A stretch of 7,652 bases of DNA. Origin: JBLHLB01 sp047618505 (GTDB lineage: Bacteria > Planctomycetota > UBA1135 > GCA-002686595). The position numbers were made by a program, and so were the translations under genes. The number at the start of each line of letters is the position of its first letter. Within the stretch, counting starts at the first letter, position 1. The stretch is taken from positions 1 to 7,652 of the forward strand of contig JBLHLB010000197.1 in the NCBI GenBank assembly GCA_047618505.1, written 5' to 3'. The notes under the pieces were generated by a model. The model did no database searches, was not told the origin of the DNA, and saw only the letters and a list, made by a program, of their open reading frames with translations. Below, piece by piece: positions 1 through 5,879 of this stretch.

Positions 1-489
1 TTCCAGCTCGAATCCCTGGGGCAAAACAACTTCGCCCCTAAGAACGCCCTTTCCCTTGAAGCGGCTGGGGTCTTCCTCCGGGAGCAGGCCGCCGACTTGG
101 AGTCGCACTCCATGCTCCAGGTTAGAGCCCGCCTCCGGGGGAGTTTCTAGCCTCCGTACGTCCTCTCTCTGGAGGGCAGTTCTGCCCGCGGCCCCGTCCA
201 ATTCCTGGGCAGGATCCGCGTCGCCGAGGCGGGCCTGAGGAGAGGGGATTGCCGCCCCTGAGCCCACGTTGTGGTCGCCCTGGGGCACATTATTCACCCC
301 ACGGGCTACGAACCAGCCGGTGAGTCCGAGGGCCACAAAGAGCATTAGGACGATCGGGAGTGAGCTCGCTGTATGGCCGCTTTGACTCCTGAAAATCGGG
401 AACCTGCGCTTGGGCATAGACACTAGTAGGTCAGGGGCCTTAGCGTCCTGCGCGTTTATGTCGATGGAGGGAGTGATTTTCAAGGCCAT
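1..489 (-). CDS. Partial membrane-anchored protein of unknown function (C-terminal part outside window)
   Basis: Reading the complement from an ATG at 489-487 gives 163 codons without a stop, still open at base 1, so the C-terminus is missing. The protein starts MALKITPSID, has a basic stretch (PKRRF, about residues 26-30) and one hydrophobic segment at about residues 43-62 (SLPIVLMLFVALGLTGWFVA). The basic residues before the segment predict N-in topology, with the rest outside the cytoplasm. Residues 65-120 are low-complexity and rich in Ala, Gly, Pro and acidic residues, like a linker. The last visible part (GVLRGEVVLPQGFELE) resembles the first strand of a carboxypeptidase-regulatory-like or other beta-sandwich repeat, but too little is visible to assign it. 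An AGGA Shine-Dalgarno-like site lies 5 nt before the chosen ATG. An in-frame ATG 20 codons upstream (549) is less likely because it overlaps the TAGAAT -10-like box. The product is not recognised. Confidence 0.72.
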   Translation of the reverse strand, partial: MALKITPSIDINAQDAKAPDLLVSMPKRRFPIFRSQSGHTASSLPIVLMLFVALGLTGWFVARGVNNVPQGDHNVGSGAAIPSPQARLGDADPAQELDGAAGRTALQREDVRRLETPPEAGSNLEHGVRLQVGGLLPEEDPSRFKGKGVLRGEVVLPQGFELE

Positions 490-547
490 GCTCGTCCTAG
501 TCACTGCTCGTTCGTAGGTCCCATTCGGATCCCGCTCGAGGCCCCTC

Positions 548-553
548 ATTCTA
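548..553 (-). promoter_or_regulatory. Candidate -10 box for the leftward gene
   Basis: On the minus strand this reads TAGAAT, five of six matches to the TATAAT -10 consensus. It would place the transcription start near 541 and leave a ~50-nt leader with an AGGA site just before the ATG at 489. No convincing TTGACA sits 17 bp upstream. TTGACC hexamers occur on this strand, but at spacings of about 13 and 23 bp, so a -35 is not secure. Confidence 0.4.
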
Positions 554-566
554 GCCCAGCTCCGTA

Positions 567-598
567 GGTCAAATCCGGTCAAACCCCAACCGGTGACC
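567..598. promoter_or_regulatory. Direct repeat, candidate operator in the divergent gap
   Basis: GGTCAAA occurs at 567-573 and again at 577-583, exactly 10 bp apart, so both copies face the same side of the helix. A related GGTGACC follows at 592-598; together with the second copy it also forms GGTCA-N12-TGACC. The element sits between two divergent start codons (489 and 612), next to the -10-like box of the leftward gene. The arrangement suits a regulator binding tandem half-sites. The spacing is close to, but not identical with, that of Pho-box repeats (11 bp), and the sequence differs from the known enterobacterial Pho box. Confidence 0.3.
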
Positions 599-611
599 CA
601 GTAACAGAACC

Positions 612-3074
612 ATGACTCGATTTCCGTTCCGTACGCTCCTGGCCCTAGTGGGCCCGGTGGCGCTCCTCGTTCCGTTCCAACTCCACGCTACGCCCTCGGC
701 CGGACCCTCGGCCGGCGCCTCGATTGGCGCCTCGATTGGCGCCTCGATTGGCGCTTTCCCCTCGGCCCTGGCGCAGTCCACGGAAGATGGCAGGGTGATT
801 GTGCTCGGATTTGACGGTGCGGACGCGCGCACCGTGCAGCTCCTGACCGACGAAAATCCGGAAGCCTACCCGACCTTCAAGCGCTTGATGGAGGAGGGCA
901 CTTTTGCACCCATGCTGGTGGAGGCCCCGCCGGAATCTCCCGTGGCATGGGCGGCACTGAACTCCGGGCAAAACCCCGCCAAGACGGGGGTGCCGGGATT
1001 CATTCGGCGCTACATTCCTGAAGGTGGAGGCTCGCCCTACCCCTTCTTCGGGCACATCAATAGTGAGCCGGCCGACCTAGCGGACCTTGACCACGTTCCG
1101 ATTCCCACCTGGAGTCCGGCCATGATGGGAGCCATCTTCGGGGGCGCTACTTTCCTGCTGGTGGTGTTCGTCCTAGGCGTTGTGCTCAAGATCAACATGT
1201 TCATCTCCCTGGCGATTGCGGCGTTGCTTGGCGCCGGCGCTGGATTCGCCGGTGGGGTCTTGCGGACCTACCTGGCAGAGAGCTATCCCCGCACTGGCAA
1301 CCCCATGCAGGTGCGCAACTTCTGGGACTACGGCGCGGATGCCGGCAAGAAGATGATCGTGATCAACGCCGCCCAAGCGTGGGACATGGAGTCCCCCGAC
1401 GGTGCGGAAGTCTTAGCGGGCTTGGGACTGCCCGATGCGAAGAATGCCCTCGGCGAATGGGCTATCTACACGACCAACCCCGAGGTGTTCAGCTACCCGC
1501 CCGAGGGTGACACTAGAAAGTACCCGACAGCGGGCGTGGTCTTCCGGGTCGATGATCTGGGGGGCGAGATCAGTACGAGCCTCTACGGTCCGAAGAACTT
1601 CTGGCTGATCGAAAAGTTGGCCGCGGAGTCCGAGCGCCTGGACACGCTACTGGCTGACATATCACTGCCCCTGGAAAAGAGCGCGTCCTACTCCCGTGAG
1701 TTGATGGACGTCGATGACGAACTGCGTACCGCCCGCAGCACTCCGACAAACCTGCCCTTGACCGTTCGCCGGACAGCAACAAGTGCAGAGATCACGATCG
1801 ATGGCAAGACCCAGGTCGTGGGGGAAGGCGAATGGTCGGACTACTTTGAGCTGACCTTCAGCTTGAACCCGATCCTCAAGGTCCATGCCCTGACCCGCGT
1901 GAAGGTCGTTCATTTGGACTCGCCCTACTTCGAGCTCTTTGTGAACGTCCTCGACATCGATCCGCGCAAGCCCCCCTTCTGGCAACAGATATCCACTCCC
2001 TTTGAGTTCTCGAACGAGCTAGCACTGCGCTGTGGCCCCTACGAGACCTACGGTTGGCCAACGGCGACAATGCCCCTAAAGGACGGTGCCATCTCGCCGG
2101 AGACCCTCCTGGAGGACGTCGAGTTCACCATGGCCTGGCGCGAGCGCTTGCTCGCCGACCAACTCAGTCGTAAGGATTGGGACTGCCTCTTTACGGTCTT
2201 CAGTACGACCGACCGAGTGCAGCACATGATGTATCGCTTCTGGGATGAAGGTCACCCGCAGTTTGATCAGGCCGAATCGGATCGTGAGATCGAGTTCTTT
2301 GGCGAGACGATTCGCATGGGCGACGTGATCCCGAAGATCTACGAGCAGATGGACCGCATCATCGGCGGCGTTCTGGACAAGAACGTCGGCCCTGATGACA
2401 CCCTGATGGTTGTGGCCGACCACGGCTTCCAAACCTTCCGGCACCAGATCAATCTGAACAACTGGTTGGTGGAGAACGGCTATGCCTTCCTGAAGCCGGC
2501 TGTCAAGAAGTCCGATGGCAGCAGCCTCGGGGGCTGGGTCGATTGGTCTAGGACGAAGATCTACAGCCTTGGCATGGGTTTCATGTACGTGAACCTCGAG
2601 GGTCGAGAGCCCAATGGCATCGTCAAGCCTTCCGAGGTTGATGCGCTCTTGGCGCAGCTGAAAGCTGACCTCCTGGCCGCGCAGGATCCCGAACGTGATC
2701 GTCCCATCGTGAATGACGTCTACGTGACATCTGAGATCCACTCGGGCAAGTACCTGAGTTTGGAGGGCGATATGCTGATCGGCTTCGCGCCCGAGTACCG
2801 CATCGCCTGGTCCGCCACGGGCGGGGGCGTGTCTCTGAAGTCCTCCGAAGGTCTGACAACCCTGGGCCCGATGATCTACGACAACATGTCGCATTGGTCC
2901 GGCGGGCACGTCTCCGTCGCCCTGCCCGATGTGGCCGCTGTGTTCTTCTCCAACCGCGAGGTCACGGTCCCCGAGGGCGGATTACGCTCCCTGCACATTG
3001 CGCCGACGACTCTCTCGCTGCTGGGCGTCGAAGTTCCCGAGGAAATGGACCTGGCTCCTCTGGTCGTCAAATAA
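612..3074 (+). CDS. Alkaline phosphatase/nucleotide pyrophosphatase-superfamily phosphodiesterase, membrane-anchored
   Basis: An 820-residue member of the alkaline phosphatase superfamily (type I phosphodiesterase/nucleotide pyrophosphatase branch), metal-dependent hydrolases of phosphate mono- or diesters. The N-terminus has a Sec signal (hydrophobic residues 8-22; possible cleavage after LHA-26 or after SALA-54), so the enzyme should act outside the cytoplasm. Metal and catalytic candidates in family order are D68 (VLGFDGAD), nucleophile S109 in APPESPVAWAAL (family norm PP-x-T/S-x-PAW), D534 and H538 in STTDRVQHMMYRFWD, D603-H604 in VADHGF, and H766 in WSGGHV. The related sequence NPGKHG has Thr125 where His is usual. 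Two hydrophobic segments (about 171-192 and 196-217) form a hairpin between the nucleophile and the later metal ligands, which is odd for this fold. A linker-like, less conserved stretch covers about 330-470. Substrate is unknown. No clear Shine-Dalgarno precedes the ATG; the start is supported by the signal peptide directly after it. Confidence 0.88.
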   Translation: MTRFPFRTLLALVGPVALLVPFQLHATPSAGPSAGASIGASIGASIGAFPSALAQSTEDGRVIVLGFDGADARTVQLLTDENPEAYPTFKRLMEEGTFAPMLVEAPPESPVAWAALNSGQNPAKTGVPGFIRRYIPEGGGSPYPFFGHINSEPADLADLDHVPIPTWSPAMMGAIFGGATFLLVVFVLGVVLKINMFISLAIAALLGAGAGFAGGVLRTYLAESYPRTGNPMQVRNFWDYGADAGKKMIVINAAQAWDMESPDGAEVLAGLGLPDAKNALGEWAIYTTNPEVFSYPPEGDTRKYPTAGVVFRVDDLGGEISTSLYGPKNFWLIEKLAAESERLDTLLADISLPLEKSASYSRELMDVDDELRTARSTPTNLPLTVRRTATSAEITIDGKTQVVGEGEWSDYFELTFSLNPILKVHALTRVKVVHLDSPYFELFVNVLDIDPRKPPFWQQISTPFEFSNELALRCGPYETYGWPTATMPLKDGAISPETLLEDVEFTMAWRERLLADQLSRKDWDCLFTVFSTTDRVQHMMYRFWDEGHPQFDQAESDREIEFFGETIRMGDVIPKIYEQMDRIIGGVLDKNVGPDDTLMVVADHGFQTFRHQINLNNWLVENGYAFLKPAVKKSDGSSLGGWVDWSRTKIYSLGMGFMYVNLEGREPNGIVKPSEVDALLAQLKADLLAAQDPERDRPIVNDVYVTSEIHSGKYLSLEGDMLIGFAPEYRIAWSATGGGVSLKSSEGLTTLGPMIYDNMSHWSGGHVSVALPDVAAVFFSNREVTVPEGGLRSLHIAPTTLSLLGVEVPEEMDLAPLVVK
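693..754 (+). repeat. 12-bp tandem repeats in the signal-peptide region
   Basis: Two copies of ccctcggccgga (693-704; 705-715, the second imperfect at its end) are followed by three perfect copies of ggcgcctcgatt (714-749) and a partial fourth (750-754). Translated, this is a four-residue periodicity, PSAG-PSAG-ASIG-ASIG-ASIG-A, at about residues 28-48 of the phosphatase-like protein. The repeat lies between the hydrophobic core of the signal sequence and the SALAQ motif that looks like a signal peptidase site. Units are multiples of three, so gain or loss of copies keeps the frame. Confidence 0.9.
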
Positions 3075-3095
3075 GCCGGGCTACAGCTCTTTTTA

Positions 3096-3112
3096 GCGGG
3101 CCACCAGCCCGC
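3096..3112 (+). other. Short GC hairpin after the phosphatase gene
   Basis: gcgggc (3096-3101) and gcccgc (3107-3112) form a perfect 6-bp stem with a 5-nt loop, 22 bp after the stop codon. A run of five T lies before the stem (3090-3094) and not after it, so it does not have the form of an intrinsic terminator on either strand. It may protect the 3' end of the transcript, or be fortuitous. Confidence 0.35.
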
Positions 3113-3173
3113 CGCGCGCCCCCGGCGTCGTCAGTTTTGCGTGAGCGCGCTACTGTCGGGCCGGGGGCGCGCG
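3113..3173. repeat. Perfect 14-bp GC inverted repeat upstream of the symporter
   Basis: cgcgcgcccccggc at 3113-3126 is the exact reverse complement of gccgggggcgcgcg at 3160-3173, with a 33-bp intervening segment. The right arm ends 13 bp before the symporter start codon and abuts the TACATT box. It could act in DNA as an operator or in RNA as a stable hairpin that terminates or attenuates read-through from the upstream gene. No U-tract follows, so a simple intrinsic terminator is not supported. Confidence 0.6.
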
Positions 3174-3174
3174 C

Positions 3175-3180
3175 TACATT
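3175..3180 (+). promoter_or_regulatory. Candidate -10 box of a leaderless-type promoter
   Basis: TACATT (TAnnnT pattern) lies six bases before the ATG at 3187, and no Shine-Dalgarno sequence precedes that ATG. This spacing would start transcription at or near the A of the start codon, giving a leaderless mRNA. A similar gcgcgcTACtgT sequence occurs 24 bp upstream (3145-3156). No good -35 hexamer is visible in the GC-rich sequence before it, so the call rests on spacing alone. Confidence 0.4.
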
Positions 3181-3186
3181 CCGGCC

Positions 3187-4755
3187 ATGAAGTTCCACTG
3201 GAAGGTTTTGATCTGGATGCTCGCCGGCGTCCTCGCGGGTGTCGGAATCCAACAGTTCACCACGGGCGATGCCTGGGATGGCGCGACCTGGGAAGAGGTC
3301 GATGGCGGCCTGCGACTCAAGGGCGCCAAGAATGGCAGTCCGGCGGATAAGTCTAAACTCGACTCCGATCAAGTGGTCGTGGCTGCGGTCCTGCGAAAGG
3401 GCCGCGAGGGCGAGGAGTCCTTTGCCATCACGGACCTGGCCTCCTGGACCGCTGTCCTGGGGGAAGCCTCCAACGGCGATGTGGTTTGGGTTGAGACCGC
3501 CTCCGAGGGAACCAAGTTGATGACTCTGGGGATGGACCCAAGTTCCCAGCGCGCCTCATGGATCTACCCCTTCGACTTCATCGCCGACATCTTCATGGCC
3601 CTCCTGAAGATGCTGATCGTGCCGGTTGTCTTGACCTCGATTATTTCCGGCATCGCGGGTGTCGGAAGCATGGGGGACCTGAAGCGATTGGGTGGCAAGA
3701 CGTTCCTCTATTATGTCGGCACCAGCATCTTGGCGATTCTTCTGGGCCAAGCCTTGGTCAGCATCGTCAAGCCAGGCGTTGGGGTGGAATTGGGCCTGAC
3801 CCAGCTTTCCGCCGATGAGGTTGCGCCGGACGAGAGTTTCCTTGAGGTGCTCAAGCGAATGGTGCCCTCGAACATCTTCGAGTCCATGGGCAGCAACGCT
3901 CAGATGTTGCAGGTGATCTTCTTCGCCTTGATCTTTGGGTTCTTTATCACGCGCACCGTGTCCCCGCACCGCGAGCGCGTGAGCGGCATGGTGAATTCCC
4001 TCTTTGCCGTGGTGATGAACATGGCCGAGGGCGTACTGACGCTCTTGCCCTACGGCGTCTTCGCCCTGATGGTGCGAGTCGTTGCCAAGACGGGATTTGC
4101 GGTCTTTGAGCCGCTATTGGTCTATATGGCGGTTGTTACCGGGGCGCTTCTATTGCACGCCTGCGTGACCCTGCCCTTGATCCTGCGCTTCGTCGGAGGC
4201 ATATCGCCCCTGCGTTGGGCCAAGGCCATGTCGCCGGCGATAATGACCGCCTTCAGCACGAGTTCCTCGAGCATGACTCTTCCGGTCACCCTCGAAACCG
4301 TTGAGAAACGAGGTCGAGTCTCCAACCGAGTGACGTCCTTCACCCTGCCCCTGGGCGCCACGATCAACATGGATGGGACGGCGCTCTATGAGTGCATTGG
4401 TGTCGTCTTCCTGGCCCAGTACTACGGTGGAGCTGGCGGCTTCGAGTTGACCCTGGCCAACCAAGGCACGATCGTCGTGATGGCACTCCTGGCGAGCATC
4501 GGCGCCGCTGGAATCCCCTCGGCAGGCTTGGTCATGATGCTCTCGATCCTGGCGGTCCTGAAATTGCCCCTAGAGGGTGCGGCCCTGCTCCTGGCGGTGG
4601 ATCGTCCCCTCGACATGTTGCGCACGGTCGTCAACGTTTGGTCTGACTCCTGCGGCGCCGCGGTCATCGCACGTACCGAAGGCGAGATTGGGCCCTCCCA
4701 GGCAGGCGAACCTTTACCAAGCCCCGAAGAGCAGCCGAACTCAGGAGCAGGATGA
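3187..4755 (+). CDS. Dicarboxylate/amino acid:cation symporter (DAACS/SLC1 family) with PDZ-like insert
   Basis: A 522-residue secondary transporter of the GltP/DctA/GltPh family, importing glutamate, aspartate or C4-dicarboxylates with Na+ or H+ across the inner membrane. Hallmarks are the serine-rich HP1 motif (STSSSSMTLP, around 357-366), the TM7 motif NMDGT (394-398) within LPLGATINMDGTAL, the HP2 motif AAGIPSAG (440-447), and TM8 residues D472, D476, R479, N483 and D487. These match GltPh D390, D394, R397, N401 and D405 in spacing. Retained Arg479 argues for an acidic substrate. The usual Gly before the last Asp is Ser486. The family is normally 400-450 residues. The surplus is a soluble segment at about residues 24-125, between TM1 and TM2, with a PDZ-like pattern (NGSPADKSKLDSDQVVVA, then DLASWTAVLGEASNGDVVWVE), predicted extracytoplasmic. 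The C-terminal ~25 residues are a Pro/Glu-rich tail. The stop overlaps the next gene's start. Confidence 0.93.
   Translation: MKFHWKVLIWMLAGVLAGVGIQQFTTGDAWDGATWEEVDGGLRLKGAKNGSPADKSKLDSDQVVVAAVLRKGREGEESFAITDLASWTAVLGEASNGDVVWVETASEGTKLMTLGMDPSSQRASWIYPFDFIADIFMALLKMLIVPVVLTSIISGIAGVGSMGDLKRLGGKTFLYYVGTSILAILLGQALVSIVKPGVGVELGLTQLSADEVAPDESFLEVLKRMVPSNIFESMGSNAQMLQVIFFALIFGFFITRTVSPHRERVSGMVNSLFAVVMNMAEGVLTLLPYGVFALMVRVVAKTGFAVFEPLLVYMAVVTGALLLHACVTLPLILRFVGGISPLRWAKAMSPAIMTAFSTSSSSMTLPVTLETVEKRGRVSNRVTSFTLPLGATINMDGTALYECIGVVFLAQYYGGAGGFELTLANQGTIVVMALLASIGAAGIPSAGLVMMLSILAVLKLPLEGAALLLAVDRPLDMLRTVVNVWSDSCGAAVIARTEGEIGPSQAGEPLPSPEEQPNSGAG
4743..4755 (+). promoter_or_regulatory. Shine-Dalgarno and ATGA stop/start overlap
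   Basis: AGGAG at 4743-4747, inside the last codons of the symporter gene, stands four bases before ATG 4752-4754. The symporter stop TGA is 4753-4755, so the genes share ATGA. This is a classic arrangement for translational coupling and decides the start of the downstream gene. It is the clearest ribosome binding site in the window. Confidence 0.85.
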
Positions 4756-5687
4756 CCTCGTTGGACGACGAGCAGCCAGACCCGGGGGAGCAGAAGCACA
4801 CCGGCTTTCGGCCTGTGGCGGGTCGGGATGAAGGGGACAGGGGCGCGCCTCAGCGTGAGCTCGACTCCCCTGAGATTCTTGGCTCACTGCCAGCCGTCGA
4901 AGTACGAACCTTCGATTCCAGGAAGCCAGCACCAGCGCTGCAGCATTCTTTCAGTGGCCCCGCGAAGCCGCGCCAGGCATCCCTTGAACTGGGTTGGTTC
5001 CTTGCCCTGATCGCTGGCTTTGGCGGAACCATGGTGGGGGCCCTAACGGGGCTCCCCGGTGCTCCGGTCATCACGTCTGCCCTAGCTCTTGCGCCTCTTT
5101 GGGTGCGTGTGGTCAGTTCCGGCCGACAGACAGCCAGCGCGCTTGCCGCCCAGGCCTGGGTGATCGGGTGCATCGCCGCTGGCGCAGGAATGGGGGCCGA
5201 AGGGGCGGCAGGGCGCTTCTCGGGTTCTGTCCCCTTTATCTCGAGCTACCAATCCCTGGTGCCTCTGGTCGGCCCCCCGCTTGAACAGGGCTCGGGGCAT
5301 TGGCCTTCGATCCTCCCGGCCCTGACAATCCTCTGTCTGGTGGCGGCTTTTGGTCGTTTTGCCCAGGCCCTCGGGTCGATCCTCCTTGCGGCCATCCCCG
5401 TGGCCTGGATGGCGGCTCGCGCAGCTAACTTCACAGAGGCCGCCACGGCGAAGGGCTGGGACCCGGCCACAGCATTCTTGAATGGGGTAGCACCGCAGCA
5501 CTTCCTGGTTGTGGGGGGTGCTCTGGCGGTTGCTGCCGCCTTGGCGGATCCGCGACCGGGGTCCAAACCCTGGGGCCGAGGCCACCCTGGGCGAGGCGTT
5601 TTTCTATGTGGATTAGGGGCCGCGGCCCTCGGAATTCTCGGCGAACCGCTGATCCTTGCCCTTTGGCGTTCCCAGACGACCCTCTAG
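4752..5687 (+). CDS. Polytopic membrane protein of unknown function, coupled to the symporter
   Basis: 311 residues. The first ~77 are polar, Pro- and charge-rich and probably disordered and cytoplasmic. The rest is strongly hydrophobic, with about six or seven membrane segments: roughly 79-100, 103-121, 128-148, 186-202, 203-224, 249-266 and 281-304. Between the third and fourth lies a longer loop (about 150-184) containing FISSYQSLVPLVGPPLEQG. The small-residue-rich first segments (GGTMVGALTGLPGAP) suggest tight helix packing. I do not recognise a family. The pattern of a late NGVAPQHF motif before a hydrophobic stretch faintly recalls SpoIIM-type proteins, but I do not claim homology. The ATGA overlap with the symporter gene suggests co-translation and possibly a partner or accessory role in the same membrane process. 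It ends in TAG at 5685-5687, and no intrinsic terminator is visible after it. Confidence 0.82.
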   Translation: MTSLDDEQPDPGEQKHTGFRPVAGRDEGDRGAPQRELDSPEILGSLPAVEVRTFDSRKPAPALQHSFSGPAKPRQASLELGWFLALIAGFGGTMVGALTGLPGAPVITSALALAPLWVRVVSSGRQTASALAAQAWVIGCIAAGAGMGAEGAAGRFSGSVPFISSYQSLVPLVGPPLEQGSGHWPSILPALTILCLVAAFGRFAQALGSILLAAIPVAWMAARAANFTEAATAKGWDPATAFLNGVAPQHFLVVGGALAVAAALADPRPGSKPWGRGHPGRGVFLCGLGAAALGILGEPLILALWRSQTTL

Positions 5688-5753
5688 AGGACGCCTGCGG
5701 CCCCCTTTGGCCCACCTTGTTCGGGAAGCTCGTCAGTCAGTTCATCTGAGCTG

Positions 5754-5782
5754 TTGGCCGTGGGCGATTCGCTGGTTAGACT
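5754..5782 (+). promoter_or_regulatory. Candidate sigma-70-type promoter for the Tpt1-like gene
   Basis: TTGGCC (5754-5759) and TAGACT (5777-5782) are separated by exactly 17 bp. Each matches four of six consensus positions. Initiation would fall near 5789, giving a leader of about 90 nt before the ATG at 5880. It lies in the only stretch between the membrane-protein gene and the Tpt1-like gene, so an independent promoter here is expected. Confidence 0.4.
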
Positions 5783-5806
5783 CTCCGCCCGCGGGACCCG
5801 GGTGAT

Positions 5807-5822
5807 GACGTTCTGAAACGTC
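5807..5822 (+). other. Small stem-loop in the 5' leader
   Basis: gacgtt (5807-5812) pairs perfectly with aacgtc (5817-5822) across the four-base loop ctga. It falls within the predicted leader of the Tpt1-like gene, about 57 bp before the start codon. No U-run follows, so it is not an intrinsic terminator. A regulatory role is possible but not shown; a 6-bp stem can arise by chance. Confidence 0.3.
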
Positions 5823-5879
5823 GACGAGGTCCCTCTGGAGTTCCGCTAGAGATGCTCGCGCCCAGAAGGCGCAGCCGGT

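Noticed and set aside
56..238. A 60-codon plus-strand open frame at the left edge
   Set aside because: It is opposite the longer minus-strand frame (1-489), which has a membrane anchor and a ribosome site. The plus frame is Ser/Arg/Pro-rich without any motif.
490..549. Alternative 20-codon N-terminal extension of the leftward gene, from ATG at 549
   Set aside because: The upstream ATG overlaps the TAGAAT -10-like box and has a poorer ribosome site (GGAG 10 nt away) than the ATG at 489 (AGGA 5 nt away). It cannot be excluded fully.
2076..2909. A 277-codon minus-strand open frame inside the phosphatase-like gene
   Set aside because: It lies wholly opposite conserved metal-binding motifs (DRVQH, VADHGF, SGGH region) of a clear plus-strand gene, and its translation shows no recognisable family. 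Typical GC-rich antisense frame.
3090..3112. Intrinsic terminator after the phosphatase gene
   Set aside because: The T-run precedes the hairpin on the plus strand, and the minus strand shows A-run after the stem, so neither orientation has the stem-then-U-tract form.
5681..5690. Perfect palindrome CCTCTAGAGG over the stop codon of the membrane-protein gene
   Set aside because: It has no loop and no T-run, so it cannot form a usual terminator hairpin. A 10-bp palindrome containing a stop codon is plausible by chance.
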